Of a DNA stretch of 64,000 nucleotides, positions 45,640 to 56,255 are shown one piece after another. Every line of letters starts with the position of its first letter. Positions within the stretch are counted from its first letter, which is position 1. The notes below the pieces were generated by a model. That model was not told where the DNA came from, did no database searches, and saw only the letters and a program-made list of their open reading frames with translations. The stretch spans positions 558,001 to 622,000 of the forward strand of contig NZ_CP163518.1 of NCBI RefSeq assembly GCF_041080625.1. The letters are read 5' to 3'. Source of the stretch: Streptomyces sp. CG1 (GTDB lineage: Bacteria; Actinomycetota; Actinomycetes; Streptomycetales; Streptomycetaceae). The position numbers and the translations under genes were made by a program.

Positions 45640-45840
45640 CCCACGGACCAGCAAGCCCAAGCCCGCCAGGCGATCAAGGACTGCGAGCGGCGCCTCGCCT
45701 TCTACCAGGCCGCCCTCGTCACCGGAGCCGGCCCAGCCGTCGCCACCCAGTGGATCAACGACACACAACGCGACAAGGAAGCGGCACAGACGAAACTCGA
45801 CACACTGCCCGCCATCACCCGGACGAAGGAACGACCCTCA
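45640..45840 (+). pseudogene. Serine recombinase C-terminal relic
   Basis: AQARQAIKDCERRLAFYQAA, then GPAVATQWINDTQRDKEAAQ matches the coiled C-terminal end of large actinobacterial serine recombinases (R-A-I-A-D-C-D-x-x-L-A-x-Y-R-A-x-L). The catalytic domain is gone. Remains of an integrated element. The following 150 bases (to 45990) give a short frame with no known family. Confidence 0.55.
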
Positions 45841-46088
45841 AGACCTTCACCCACTTCGCCCTCATGGACCGCACACCCGCCGGTGAACCCCTCCTCGCCC
45901 ACCGCAAGCAGCCCGACCCGGTGAACTGGCACTGGATCGACAGCTCGGCCCGGGTGCACCACCTCGCGGTCCGGTCGTTGACCGGCTAACTGATGCGGCA
46001 TGCCCTGCCAGTGAGTGCACGCAGACCACCCGAGGGTCGATAGTCGGCCACATGCTGGAGGGCGACGCGCAGCGCGATCGCGTTGTGC

Positions 46089-46679
46089 TCAAGGTGACCT
46101 GACAGCAACGCCCTGGCCCACGGTCTTGATGAGCGGCGCGTCTCGTGTGAACTCCCGGAACCCGACGCTGTAGTACAGCCCGCGCACCTTGGGATGCCCT
46201 GGCGCACCCAGACAGACGACCCGTCATCTGCGTGCCCCGGCCTCCCGCGCCAAGTGCATCCGTGTAGCAGCATCGCGCAACTCGATGAGCGGGACCTCAA
46301 TGACCTGGAACGGGTCCAGGCGTCGGTGTCACCGAGCGAGGCCGGATCGGTCTCATAGCCGTGCGCCGCCCATCGCTCCAAGGCGAACTCATCGGCGGCG
46401 CTCGGCATCACGCTGCGCTCGATGCCGACCGTCACACCGTCGTACCAGTCGATCACCTCGTCCTCCAGCTCGAAGTGACGCCACGAGGACGTCACCGGAG
46501 AACCACAGCCGACGCAGCCGGCTCTCACCCTCGCATGCATGCCCTTCGCCCCAGATCCAGGCCGGCTCTCCGTACGACGCTCCGCTGTTCACCAGGTCGG
46601 GACGGACAGCGGTAACCCGCTGCGCCAGGCCCTGCATGAGCTGCACCTCCCCAGCAGTCACGAGCTTGGAGTCATCCAT
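46089..46679 (-). pseudogene. GNAT acetyltransferase relic
   Basis: Fragments in three frames match one GNAT family: MDDSKLVTAGEVQLMQGLAQ and GEPAWIWGEGHA (frame 1), DEVIDWYDGVTVGIERSVMP with ALERWAAHGYETDPASLGDT (frame 2), and the C-terminal FREFTRDAPLIKTVG (frame 3). The middle, with the acetyl-CoA loop, is reduced to AMLLHG. At least three frame breaks. Confidence 0.7.
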
Positions 46680-46993
46680 GGTGGGCCGCTGTGCCAGGGC
46701 TCCGCGAAGCCCTCGAACCATTTTCCAGGGGTCGGGGATCACAGCAGCCGGCAGCGCAAGGCCCGAAGCACACCGTTGAGGCAGGCGAGCTCAGAGCGGC
46801 TCATTCACTCAGGGGCTGTCCGGGCTGATTCTGGGCCTCTGGGTCCATCTGTGTCATGGCCGAACGCACGTGATGCGGCTGAGCGGCGCGCGCGAAAGCA
46901 TGAACCTTGGTCTGGCACGCTGCGGCTGGCTCCAGCTGCCGTCGGTGTCCAGGTCGTACACGAGGCGAAAACTCTGGAATGAGGTGGCGGAGC

Positions 46994-47692
46994 ATGGAGA
47001 TCAAGGGATCGGTCGCACTCGTGACCGGCGCGAACCGGGGAATCGGGCTGGCGTTCACTCGCGCTCTGCTGGCCCGGGGTGCGGCCAAGGTGTACGCGGG
47101 TGTCCGCCGCCCCGAGGACTTCAACGAGCCCGGGGCGCAAGCCGTGCGCCTTGACGTCACCGACCCCGATCAGATCGCGGCCGCTGCGGCGACGGCGTCC
47201 GACGCGACCATCGTGATCAACAATGCCGGGATCCAGGCCGGCCCACCCCTGCTGGAGGGGTCCCTGGACGGCGCTCGGAAAGAGCTCGAGGTGAATTATC
47301 TGGGCACCTGGGCCGTGTCCCGGGCCTTCGCCCCCGTCCTTGCCGCGAACGGCGGCGGAGCCCTGGTGAACATGTTGTCGGTGGCTTCATGGCGGGCGAA
47401 CAACCGGTTCCCGGGTTACGCGGCGTCGAAGGCTGCCCAGTGGTCGCTGACCAACTCATTGCGCGTGGCACTGCGGGACCAGGGCACGCTGGTCGTCGGT
47501 GTGCATGTGGGCTACGTCGACACCGACGCGACCGTGACGGTCGACGCTCCTAAGGTGGAAGCTGTGGAAGTGGCCGCGAAGACGATGGACGCGGTCAGCC
47601 ACGACGAGCCGGAGGTGCTCGTCGACGAGACCGCTCGCCGGGTGCGCGCGGCGCTGTCGGGCCCACTGGAGCTGCTCTACCCGACCGCCTGA
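46994..47692 (+). CDS. Short-chain dehydrogenase/reductase
   Basis: A 232-residue classical SDR. Cofactor motif TGANRGIG (14-21), structural NNAG, catalytic Tyr and Lys in YAASK with Ser in LSVASW. The acidic residue after the second strand that would mark NAD or NADP choice is not decisive. ATG 46994 (MEIKGSVALV) is used; an ATG further upstream (46907) gives a non-family N-terminus. Sits 60 bases before the dihydrolipoamide dehydrogenase and probably shares its transcript. Substrate unknown. Confidence 0.92.
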   Translation: MEIKGSVALVTGANRGIGLAFTRALLARGAAKVYAGVRRPEDFNEPGAQAVRLDVTDPDQIAAAAATASDATIVINNAGIQAGPPLLEGSLDGARKELEVNYLGTWAVSRAFAPVLAANGGGALVNMLSVASWRANNRFPGYAASKAAQWSLTNSLRVALRDQGTLVVGVHVGYVDTDATVTVDAPKVEAVEVAAKTMDAVSHDEPEVLVDETARRVRAALSGPLELLYPTA

Positions 47693-47752
47693 AGCTGCAC
47701 GCGCAGGATCGTGGGGACCGGCTGCGTCCGAGAGCAACCGTGAGGTGGATGC

Positions 47753-49162
47753 ATGAGCATGAGCATGGACAGTGACTTCGATGTCGTGGTTCTCGGAGCC
47801 GGCCCCGGTGGATATGTGGCCGCCATCCGTTGCGCACAGCTCGGGCTGCGCACGGCCATCGTGGAGGGCCGGTTCTGGGGCGGTGTCTGCCTGAACATCG
47901 GCTGCATCCCGGCGAAGGCGCTGCTGCGCAATGCCGAGGTCGCGCAGTTGTTCCTGCACGACGCGGAGAAGCTCGGGGTGAAGATCAGCGGGGACGTCAC
48001 CCTGGACTACCGGGCCGCGTACGAGCGGAGCCGGGTGGTGGCCGAGGGACGCTCGAAGGGCGTCACCTACCTCATGCGCAAGAACAAGATCACCCAGTTC
48101 GAGGGCCAGGGCACCTTCCTCGATCCGCACACGCTCCAGGTGCGGATGAGCGAGAGCGAAGCGACCCTTTCCTTCCGTTCCTGCATCATCGCGACCGGTG
48201 CGACCGTGAAGCTGCTGCCCGGTACGGCGCTGGGCAAGCGCGTGGTCACCTACGAGGAGCAGATCCTCGCCGACCGCCTCCCGGCCAGCCTGATCATCGC
48301 CGGCGCCGGTGCCATCGGCGTCGAGTTCGCCACCCTGCTCCGCTCCTACGGCGTGGAGGTCACGCTCGTCGAATTCCTCGACCGCATCGCACCCCTGGAA
48401 GACGAGGAAGTCTCTGCCGAGCTCGCGAAGCGCTTCAAGCGCCAGGGCATCCGTGTGCTGACCTCCGCACGCGTGCAGTCCATCGAGGAGGCCGAGGACC
48501 AGGTCCGCGTGCTGGTCGAACAGGGCGGCAGGCAGCAGGCCCTTGAGGCGGAGCAGGTACTCCAGGCCACCGGCTTCCAGCCCCGTACCCGTGGCTACGG
48601 CCTGTCCAGCACCGGCGTACGGCTCACCGACCGGGGAGCCATCGACGTCGACGGGCACTGCCGCACCAGCCAGCCGCACATCTACGCGATCGGCGACGTC
48701 ACGGCGAAGCTGATGCTGGCCCACACCGCCGAGGCGATGGGCGTCGTGGCCGCCGAGAGCATCGCCGGCGCGGAGACCATGGAACTCGACTACCGCATGA
48801 TCCCGCGCGCCACGTTCTGCCAGCCTCAGATCGCCAGCTTCGGCTGGACCGAAACCGAGGCACGCGCCCAGGGCTTCGACGTCCGCGTGGCGAAGTTCCC
48901 CTTCACGGCCAACGCCAAGGCACACGGCTTCGGCGACACCACCGGATTCGTGAAGCTGGTCGGTGACAGCCGTTACGGCGAACTGCTCGGCGCCCACTTG
49001 ATCGGCCCCGAAGTCACCGAACTGCTTCCGGAGTTGACCCTGGCGCAGAAGTGGGACCTGACGGTGAACGAACTCACCAGGAACATCCACGCACATCCGA
49101 CACTGAGCGAAGCGGTGCAGGACGCCCTGCACGGACTCGCCGGACACATGATCAATCTCTGA
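47753..49162 (+). CDS. lpd: Dihydrolipoamide dehydrogenase
   Basis: A 469-residue flavoprotein disulphide reductase. FAD motif [17 protein letters not shown] (about 15-31), redox cysteines in [13 protein letters not shown] (44 and 49 region), NAD motif [17 protein letters not shown], and the C-terminal catalytic HAHPTLSE with the active His-Glu pair. Normally the E3 subunit of 2-oxo-acid dehydrogenases. No E1 or E2 gene lies near, so it may be a spare copy with its own use. ATG 47753; ATG 47759 is an alternative. Confidence 0.92.
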   Translation: MSMSMDSDFDVVVLGAGPGGYVAAIRCAQLGLRTAIVEGRFWGGVCLNIGCIPAKALLRNAEVAQLFLHDAEKLGVKISGDVTLDYRAAYERSRVVAEGRSKGVTYLMRKNKITQFEGQGTFLDPHTLQVRMSESEATLSFRSCIIATGATVKLLPGTALGKRVVTYEEQILADRLPASLIIAGAGAIGVEFATLLRSYGVEVTLVEFLDRIAPLEDEEVSAELAKRFKRQGIRVLTSARVQSIEEAEDQVRVLVEQGGRQQALEAEQVLQATGFQPRTRGYGLSSTGVRLTDRGAIDVDGHCRTSQPHIYAIGDVTAKLMLAHTAEAMGVVAAESIAGAETMELDYRMIPRATFCQPQIASFGWTETEARAQGFDVRVAKFPFTANAKAHGFGDTTGFVKLVGDSRYGELLGAHLIGPEVTELLPELTLAQKWDLTVNELTRNIHAHPTLSEAVQDALHGLAGHMINL

Positions 49163-49304
49163 CGAAGGTCGCCCCTACGGGTGGCAACTGTAACGACGTC
49201 ACCCAACTCGTCCCGTCGCTGCACCGCTTCCGCCATCCGCGGATCCGCTGGGAAGTCCGCGGTCCGCCGAAGCCAGAACCTGCGGAAACAGGGGATTTAC
49301 AACG

Positions 49305-50219
49305 TGCGTGTGGTGTTGTCGACTTGGAGGTCGCCGGAGACGTCGAACCGCTGGCGGCACTCGCGGCGCGGTTGCGGCAACTCGGCGCGGAGGTACGAGT
49401 GTGCGCCGCCGGACGAGGAGTTCGTGTCGCTGCTTGCCGATGTCGGCGCGGAGCTGGTGCCGTTCGGCCCGACCGTGCGCTCGGTGGTGACCGGCGAGAG
49501 GCCGCCGGCGACGCAGGACGCGTTCCGACTCCCGCCCGAGTTGGTCACCGCGCGGTTCGACACGCTCACCACCGCGGCCGAGGGATGGGGGCGCCCCGGC
49601 ACGCCGTCTCTGCGGGAGGAGACCGACCTCAAGGTGCTGTGGGAGCAGGACGTCCAGCGCGTGATTGCGCTGTAGGGGAGGCGCACAACCGGCACCGGAC
49701 GGCGATCGGCCTGTCGCCGGTGGACAACGTCCGTGACTACGTCGTCACCGACCAGCCGTGGCTGGCGGCAGACCTGGTCCTGCCCCCGTGGCAGAAGATG
49801 ACGGATCTCGACCTCGTACAGACCTCGCCCGGGTGGCCATCGAGGCGATCAGCGCGCAGGGCCACCGCGTCATGCTCGCCCGCGGCTGGGCCGACTTGGC
49901 GGGTGGCCGCCGTCGTGCACCACGGCGGCGCGGGCACCACGGCGACGGCCGCCCGAGCGGGCCTCAGGTTGTGGTGCCCCAGATCGTGGACCAGCCCCGC
50001 TGGGCCGCCCGGGTGTCCGAGCTGGGCATCGGCGTGGCACACGACGGTCCGACCCCGACCTTCAACTCCCTGTCAGCCGCGCTCACCACGGCCCTGGCCT
50101 CCGAGACCCGAGCACGGGCTAAAGCCGTGGCCGGCACGATCCGCACCGACGGTGCCGCACTGACCGCGAAGCTGTTGTCCGACGCAGCCGGCCGGGAAAG
50201 GACGCCGAGGTCCGCGTGA
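49305..50219 (+). pseudogene. GT1 (MGT-type) glycosyltransferase relic
   Basis: Pieces in several frames are clearly one family-1 glycosyltransferase: FVSLLADVGAELVPFGPTVR (early), [20 protein letters not shown] with [13 protein letters not shown] (middle), [17 protein letters not shown] (the nucleotide-sugar loop) and [20 protein letters not shown] with [20 protein letters not shown] (C-terminus). Three or more frameshifts and a missing stretch after the first part. Once a macrolide- or glycopeptide-type transferase. Confidence 0.8.
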
Positions 50220-50374
50220 ACCACCGGGAACCGTTGAGGCAGGAACCGGCAGGCCACAGCAGCGACTTCCAGAGTCATTCCGGTCAGGAGTTCCTACACG
50301 TCATCAGACCGCAGAGCTGATGACGGTTGGACAAGCCAGTTGATCGACTCGTTGCGATGCAGTAGCAATGCCGG

Positions 50375-50616
50375 ATGATACGTGGCAACGAGATCGGGCT
50401 GCGCGCCCTGCAGATAGCTCCCTTCTCCGTGGTGGAACTCGATTCGCAGGAACTGGTCGGCGCCGCCTCACTGTGGGGCATCGACACGCACAACAGGTCG
50501 GCGCACCTGGGATGTCCGTACTCCCTGACTTCCGCGGTCTCGAGTGCAGGTTCGCGGTACGTGGACTGCAGCGGCTGCAGGTGGAAACCCTTGCCGGACG
50601 CCGTGTCAGGGCGTGA
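50375..50616 (+). pseudogene. RimJ-like GNAT acetyltransferase relic
   Basis: MIRGNEIGLRALQ, a gap, then FSVVELDSQELVGAASLWGI and DTHNRSAHLG, then in another frame FAVRGLQRLQVETLAG: the order of a RimJ/RimL-type acetyltransferase with an internal deletion and a frameshift. It ends just inside the 3' end of the GH89 gene on the other strand. Confidence 0.65.
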
Positions 50617-53600
50617 CCGTGAAGTTCGTGAACGTCGCGATGCCCCTCCCTCCGGTCCTCCCGCTCGCCGCGGTCATGAACACTCCCGCGTCCTGGGTCG
50701 CGGCTGTCCGCGCCGGCGTCGCCGTGCCCACCTCGGTCCATGTCGTGCCGTCCGTGCTGCACTCCCCCACAAAGGCCGTGCCGTCGCGGCGTAGCCGCAG
50801 GTGGGCGGGGGCCGCCGTGGAAACGGCCGTCGCGATCGAGTCGAAGCCGCCGTTGCCGTCCGCGTCCCAGCTCAGGACGCAGCCGTTGGCCGGGGTCACC
50901 GCGAGGTTGACGTACCCTCCTGCGCCGACGGCGGTCAGGTCGTTGGCGAGCATCAGCCCCGCCCGCGCCCAGGGTCCGGTCGCGTCCTGCGAAGTGACCC
51001 GCGCCGAGGCAACGGATCCCGCGCCGTACGCGCCGGCCCGGTAGACGGCCCCGAAGTCATTCGTTCCGCCCCACAGGTCCGCGCCGGCGCCCTCGACGGC
51101 GATCTCCTCGCCGAGCGTGCCGAACTCCGCGTCGTTGGACGTGACCGTGCGATACGGCTCGACGGCCCCGGTGGCCGCCAGCAGCCGTACCGGAGCGACC
51201 GCCCTGCCGCCGCCCCGCTGGGTCGCCACCGCGACCAGTCGGCTGATCAGGGCGTCCGGGGCTCCGCAGAGACGGATCTCGAAGCGGGCGGTGAGCGTTT
51301 CGCCGGGGGCCAGCGCTGCCGCGTCCACCGGGTCGAGGGGGCGCGCTGCCAGACCGGCGGGGAGCTTCAGGGAGAGGGTCACCTCATGTGCCGGCGCGAA
51401 TCCGTTGCGGTGCGTGAGGGCGAGCGTCACGATGGCCGGGCGGTTGCGCGCCACCGCGCCCCGGTCGGCCACCGCCGTCAGTGTGGACTGGTACGGGGTG
51501 CCCGCGAGGACGTCCCGCACCCGGCAGGCCTGGGCGTACGGCGACCCCTGGGGCTCGGCCGGATGCGCCTCGTGGGCGTGTGCCCAGGCGTCCTCGAGGG
51601 CGAACCAGTCGATCGTGTCCGGGTCCTGTCCGGACGCCAGGGTGTCGAAGTACGTCTGCCAACGCGTGCGGTACAGACCGCCGACCAGGCCTGCCCACTC
51701 GCGGTTGGCGTAGTCGTGCAGCCCCACTTCACTGCTCTCCCGGCCGCCCCAGGTGGTGAGGAGCGACCGGGCGTCGTATTCCAGGCGGTCCTGCTCGGCA
51801 GGGTCCGCGCCCCAGGCCCGCGCCTCGGCCAGCCAGCGGCCCAACAGGTGGGGGCGGGACGTCGACAGCAGTTCGTCCAGCAGGTCCATCCAGGACAGCC
51901 AGGTGTGGGTCAGCGTGCCGAACAGGTCCTTGTCGCCCGTGTCGTGGGCCGCCTTGATCTGCGGCAGGAGGAGACGGCTGCGGTTGGACAGGACCTGGCG
52001 GGCGACGTCCACGACGTCGTACTGATAAGCGGGGCTCCGCCTCAACCCCGCCCGGATGTCCACGAGTTCGCTCAGCGCCGGGTCGAAGGCCGTGGTGTCG
52101 TAGCGTACGGTCTCCGGGCTCCAGGAGGCGGCCTTGGTCGCGGTCAGGCTCGGGCGGGCGCCGAAGAGGCCGTCCGGGGCCTCGCTCCAGGAGTCCGTGC
52201 GGCGCATGCCGTAGGCGGTGGCGCGGATCGCGCGCCAGGCGGCGGCCGCGTGCCGGTCCTCGCCGCCGTAGCGGGAGACGGCGTGGGCGGCGAACCAGTC
52301 GTCCAGGTCGATCGTGCCGGGCGTCCATGCCAGGTCGGTGAGCAGGGCGAGGGCGGGCGCGTTGTTGTCGGAGCCTTCGGGCATCGCCGCGATCCCGGCC
52401 AGGGAACTCCCCTTCTTGTCACGCCACTTGGGGTACCAGTCCACCCAGTCGGGGGCGTTGGCGCCGATCGCGGTGTGGCCGCCGAAGTTCCAGATGCTGC
52501 CGTAGGCGTAGGGGGTGCCGCCCCAGTCGCTCTCGCGGTCGGTGACCGTCGGGTAGCGGTCGGAGAGCCCGTCGACGATCAGCATGCGGGACTTGTCCAC
52601 GGCGTCCAGCAGGGCCCGGGGCGGGTTGGTCTCCCAGCCGAGGATGGCCCAGAGAACGCCGGGGTGTGCCTGCTGCAGGGCCGCCTCGACGGCTCTGGCG
52701 GCTTCGCCCACCGGTACGTCGCCGGCGGTGCCGCCCTCGTGCAGCAGGTCCATCTTGTACATCGTGCTGTCGCCGAGGCGCTCCGACTGGGCGCGATAGA
52801 AGGCGGCCGCCACGTCCCCGAAGGCCGTGGTGCGCGGGTCGAGCCAGTCGGGCCGTTTGAAGGCGACCCAGTCCCCTTGTGGCACCACCCGCGCGTCTCC
52901 TCCGTGCCGGGCGGGGAAGTCGTCGGGGACCGTGCCGAAATAGCCGGGCAGAACCGGTGTCATGCCCAGTTCCCGTACCCGGTCCACGATCCGCCGCGCC
53001 AGCTCGGCCCGCCGCTCGATGAGTTGCCGCGAGACCGGGCCGCCGAAGCCCGACATGTTCTGCAGCAGCCACCACGGCTGGTGGGCCGGGGCCGGGATCC
53101 ACGACCGCAGTTCGGCGTCGGTGTAGCGGAACTGCCGGAACGTGTCGTAGTAGACGGCGTCCGCGCCCACGTAGACGAGGACGCGGTTGATTCCTTGTGC
53201 GGCGAGGACGTCCAGCTCGCGTTGCCACGTGTCCCAGTCGCGGTAGGGGCCGGTGTAGCCCTCGTCGGTGTCGTTGAGGACGAATCGGTGGGGTACGTTC
53301 GCCCTCCCGGTGAGCTCTTCGGCCGGAGCGGGAAGGTGAGCGGGCAGCGCGAGCTGGTCGCCGGTCCAGGAGACCGAGGCGTGAACCGTGCGCCGCAAGT
53401 AGGTGTGGACGCCGGTGAGGAGGACGGCGGGGCTGGTGCCCTCGACGGTGATCCGGCCGGTGCTACCGGTGACCCGGAAACGGTCCGTGCCGTCCGCGGC
53501 GAGCGGCAGCAGCGTGAACTGGTCGTGGTGCTCGGGCAGCAGCCGCCGCAGCGCGGCAGCGGCGGGTGCCAGCTCGTCGGCCGCGTACGCCTTCCATGGT

Positions 53601-53770
53601 CGGGCCGGCAGGGCGACACCACCTAGGGCGAGGGCGCCCGCGAGGATGCCTCTGCGGGTGACGCCGGCGGTACCGTGACTGTCGCCGTCCTTGAACGTCC
53701 CTCCCACATGAGGCACCTGGCCGTCGTCACGGACCTGCTCGGGGTCGGGCGATCTGGGGCTCGCGGACAC
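50606..53770 (-). CDS. Secreted GH89 alpha-N-acetylglucosaminidase
   Basis: A 1054-residue secreted enzyme. GTG 53770 has a GAGAGG site. Residues about 40-65 form a Tat-type signal (TRRGILAGALALGG). Then GH89 domains: PHRFVLNDTDEGYTGPYRDW with WQRELDVLAAQGINRVLVYV, the motif YKMDLLHEGGTAGDV that carries a likely catalytic Glu, and WNFGGHTAIGANAPDWVDWY. After about 740 come a NEW3-like beta domain and a C-terminal DUF1349-like concanavalin module (AGLMLANDLTAVGAGGYVNL). The family removes terminal alpha-linked GlcNAc (mucin, heparan-like glycans). Downstream of the GH31 gene by 187 bases and possibly co-transcribed. Confidence 0.92.
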   Translation of the reverse strand: MSASPRSPDPEQVRDDGQVPHVGGTFKDGDSHGTAGVTRRGILAGALALGGVALPARPWKAYAADELAPAAAALRRLLPEHHDQFTLLPLAADGTDRFRVTGSTGRITVEGTSPAVLLTGVHTYLRRTVHASVSWTGDQLALPAHLPAPAEELTGRANVPHRFVLNDTDEGYTGPYRDWDTWQRELDVLAAQGINRVLVYVGADAVYYDTFRQFRYTDAELRSWIPAPAHQPWWLLQNMSGFGGPVSRQLIERRAELARRIVDRVRELGMTPVLPGYFGTVPDDFPARHGGDARVVPQGDWVAFKRPDWLDPRTTAFGDVAAAFYRAQSERLGDSTMYKMDLLHEGGTAGDVPVGEAARAVEAALQQAHPGVLWAILGWETNPPRALLDAVDKSRMLIVDGLSDRYPTVTDRESDWGGTPYAYGSIWNFGGHTAIGANAPDWVDWYPKWRDKKGSSLAGIAAMPEGSDNNAPALALLTDLAWTPGTIDLDDWFAAHAVSRYGGEDRHAAAAWRAIRATAYGMRRTDSWSEAPDGLFGARPSLTATKAASWSPETVRYDTTAFDPALSELVDIRAGLRRSPAYQYDVVDVARQVLSNRSRLLLPQIKAAHDTGDKDLFGTLTHTWLSWMDLLDELLSTSRPHLLGRWLAEARAWGADPAEQDRLEYDARSLLTTWGGRESSEVGLHDYANREWAGLVGGLYRTRWQTYFDTLASGQDPDTIDWFALEDAWAHAHEAHPAEPQGSPYAQACRVRDVLAGTPYQSTLTAVADRGAVARNRPAIVTLALTHRNGFAPAHEVTLSLKLPAGLAARPLDPVDAAALAPGETLTARFEIRLCGAPDALISRLVAVATQRGGGRAVAPVRLLAATGAVEPYRTVTSNDAEFGTLGEEIAVEGAGADLWGGTNDFGAVYRAGAYGAGSVASARVTSQDATGPWARAGLMLANDLTAVGAGGYVNLAVTPANGCVLSWDADGNGGFDSIATAVSTAAPAHLRLRRDGTAFVGECSTDGTTWTEVGTATPARTAATQDAGVFMTAASGRTGGRGIATFTNFTVTP

Positions 53771-53957
53771 GTTGGGGCCTCTCGGTCGTGGGGCGGACGC
53801 GGAGCAGGACGATAGGGGCGGAACGGCCGGGCGCCCCGTCGCGGGCACGCTGTCCGGCGCCTTGTCCTCGCCGTCGCCGTCGTCGATGACCGTGACGGGG
53901 GCGCGGTCGCCGCGCCGGCGGGTGACGGGGTGACGAGGCAGGTCGTGGTGATGTACT

Positions 53958-56141
53958 TCAGTGGGCGGGCATCTCCGTCGGTGTCCGTGGTGGTCGGCTG
54001 AACCGGGTTTCCGGGCGAGTGTTCAGCGCGAGCGGCACGGGGGCGTCGGCGTCCCGCAACGCCCGCAGGGCCTTGGCTGCGCCCTGCGCCCCGAGGTTCA
54101 CGAACGCGGGGGTGACGCCGAGCGGGGTGCCATAGGCGGGGAGGGTCTCGGGTCCGTGGATCACCGTGCCATGGTTGACGTCGTACCAGATGCCGGACGG
54201 GAGATGGACGGTGCGGGTGGCACGGTCGGTGAGCTGCGGGGCGGCCAGGACGGCCGGGCCGAGCATCCACTCGTCGGTGATCGTGTAGGCCGCCGTGTCC
54301 CGCGGGAAGTCGAAGTACAGCGGGCGCATGATCGGATCGCCGGTCTTCAGGGTCTGCCGGACCTGGTCCCAGATGTAGGGAGCGAGCCGTTCGTGCCGGG
54401 CGATCGCCTCGCGATAGAGGTCGATGGTCTGCCGGTCGTAGGTGACCTTCTTGCCGGTCGTCACGTCGATGGTGTCCACGGGTGAGGTGGAGGAGTACAT
54501 CAGCGGCTGCAGGGCGGCGGACTGGGCCCAGCGCACCAGGACCTGCTTGCTCGGCGGAGGCTCGCTGCTGGAGCCGCCGATCATGTCCGTGGTGACGAAG
54601 GGGTAGCCGATCGTGGAGATCGCGAGGTTCTGGGTGACGGAGGCACGCAGGGAGTTCCAGCCGGTGCCCTTGTCCACCTGCCGGGTGACGAAGCCGGCGC
54701 GGTGGGCGGTGGTGTCCCAGTGGACACGGATGCCGACGCCCTGGAGGTCGAAATGGTCTGCGAGTTCGGCGCCGAGCCGCTGGTAGTCGGTGGGCTGGTA
54801 GCCGTCGTGCGGGGCGCACTTGTCGTCGAAGAAGCGGGTGTCGAACTTCAGGCCGTCGATGCCGTAGGTACTCATCAGTTTCTCGAGCCGTCCGGCGTAC
54901 CAGGCCTTGGCTTCGGGATTGGCGAGGTCGACGATGCCCGCGGTGCCGTTCCACCAGGTGACCGTGCACGGCTTCGTCGTGTCGCCCGCGTCCTTCAGCA
55001 GGTAGCCGTGGTCGGCGGCGTACCGGTACTGGTCGGAGTCAAGGTTGATCCAGAGGGTGACCCAGAGGCCGAAGTCGAAGCCGAGCCGGTGGATCTTCTC
55101 GGACATGGCCTTGGGGTCCGGGTAGGCCTTGGCGTCGAAGGTCATGTTCCCGTAATCGGACTCCCACTTGTCGTCGAGCTGGAGCGTGTGGCCGCTGAGG
55201 CCGTTGTTGTGCAGGTCCTGTGCGTAGTCCAGGAGCCGGGCCTGGTCGACGTGGGTGTAGAACTGCGCCCAGGAGTTCCACACCGGCTTGGCGTACTGCT
55301 CGTACGTCGCGTCGCTCTTGGCCGGCTTGCCGACGATGCCGACGTAGTCGCGGTAGACCTCCAGCGGGGTGGACTCCACGAAGACGGTCGCCTTGTAGGG
55401 ACCGGCGGATTCGATGTCGAAGCGGCCGAGCCCGTCCTTGCCGCCGTTGATCGACACGTCCATGACGTGCCCGGTGTCCACCCGCAGTCCGGTCGCGCCG
55501 GAGGTGTACCAGAACGGATCGATCATGTCGTACGACGACGGGCTGAAGGAGGGGTGGACGACCTCACCGCTGTCGAGCGGCCACGGCTGGTCGGTGCCGG
55601 GCCCGCCCTGCGGGGTCTCGGCCTCGCCATGGCCGTACCAGTGGCCGGCGGACTTCAGATCGTAGGCGAGGCCCAGCCGGTCGGGGACCGCGCCCTTGAC
55701 GTTCCAGTCGAGGGAGTAGCGGTCGGCGGACGGTGTGAGACGGGCCTCCACGGTGGCGCCTTCGGCGGTCGTGTCCGTGCTGAGGGTCAGGGTGCCGCTG
55801 CGCCAGGTCCAGCCGGTGACCCTCGTGGCGTGCTGCCAGCGGCCGCCAAGACGGAAGCGCAGTGCGCCGGTGTCGCCGGCCGCGGTGGCCAGTACGGATG
55901 TGCCGGAGCGTCTGGTGGACAGTTCCAGTTGAGCGGTCGTCACATCGACAACGTAACCGGGGGCGTTGCCGCTCGGTGGGACCGTGACTGCGAGTCCGCC
56001 GGCGGTGCGGCTCACCCTCGGCGGTGCGGCCGCCGGGTTCTCTCCGGCTGCCTGGGCCTGGGTGGGCAGGGTCCCGGGGAGAGCGAGAGCCAGGGCCGAG
56101 CCGGCGAGGAGCATTCTGAGTCTGCGGAGTCGTCCGAGCAC
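53958..56141 (-). CDS. Secreted GH31 family glycosidase
   Basis: A 727-residue secreted enzyme starting at GTG 56141 behind an AAGGAGAT site. Signal peptide to about residue 30 (LLAGSALALALPG...AQAA), an N-terminal beta domain to 250, then the GH31 barrel: WNSWAQFYTHVDQARLLDYA, DDKWESDYGNMTFD, the nucleophile region GLKFDTRFFDD, TTDMIGGSSS and RWAQSAALQPLMY. This subgroup is nearer to alpha-galactosidase/MYORG-like members than to classic alpha-glucosidases, so the exact linkage is uncertain. First gene of a pair with GH89. Confidence 0.92.
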   Translation of the reverse strand: MLGRLRRLRMLLAGSALALALPGTLPTQAQAAGENPAAAPPRVSRTAGGLAVTVPPSGNAPGYVVDVTTAQLELSTRRSGTSVLATAAGDTGALRFRLGGRWQHATRVTGWTWRSGTLTLSTDTTAEGATVEARLTPSADRYSLDWNVKGAVPDRLGLAYDLKSAGHWYGHGEAETPQGGPGTDQPWPLDSGEVVHPSFSPSSYDMIDPFWYTSGATGLRVDTGHVMDVSINGGKDGLGRFDIESAGPYKATVFVESTPLEVYRDYVGIVGKPAKSDATYEQYAKPVWNSWAQFYTHVDQARLLDYAQDLHNNGLSGHTLQLDDKWESDYGNMTFDAKAYPDPKAMSEKIHRLGFDFGLWVTLWINLDSDQYRYAADHGYLLKDAGDTTKPCTVTWWNGTAGIVDLANPEAKAWYAGRLEKLMSTYGIDGLKFDTRFFDDKCAPHDGYQPTDYQRLGAELADHFDLQGVGIRVHWDTTAHRAGFVTRQVDKGTGWNSLRASVTQNLAISTIGYPFVTTDMIGGSSSEPPPSKQVLVRWAQSAALQPLMYSSTSPVDTIDVTTGKKVTYDRQTIDLYREAIARHERLAPYIWDQVRQTLKTGDPIMRPLYFDFPRDTAAYTITDEWMLGPAVLAAPQLTDRATRTVHLPSGIWYDVNHGTVIHGPETLPAYGTPLGVTPAFVNLGAQGAAKALRALRDADAPVPLALNTRPETRFSRPPRTPTEMPAH

Positions 56142-56226
56142 GGCGCATCTCCTTCGACGAAGGGTGCCTGAGAGCTGCGTTACAGGGTCCGAACCAGATC
56201 GTGCAAGAACATGCTTGATTCGGCAG

Positions 56227-56255
56227 ATAATTGAGCAGGAAATGTCACTTGTCAA
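56227..56255 (-). promoter_or_regulatory. Predicted sigma-70-type promoter of the GH31-GH89 pair
   Basis: Read on the minus strand: TTGACA at 56255-56250, a 17-base spacer, then AATTAT at 56232-56227. It lies about 85 bases before the GTG start in the most AT-rich part of the gap. A perfect -35 and a 4/6 -10. Confidence 0.5.

Noticed and set aside
43612..45924. Long plus-strand open frame over the GT2-TagF gene
   Set aside because: Antisense shadow of a coding gene with clear catalytic motifs on the other strand.
50801..53626. Very long open frame antisense to the GH89 gene
   Set aside because: It mirrors a well-supported GH89 protein; high GC leaves the opposite strand open. No family motif in its translation.
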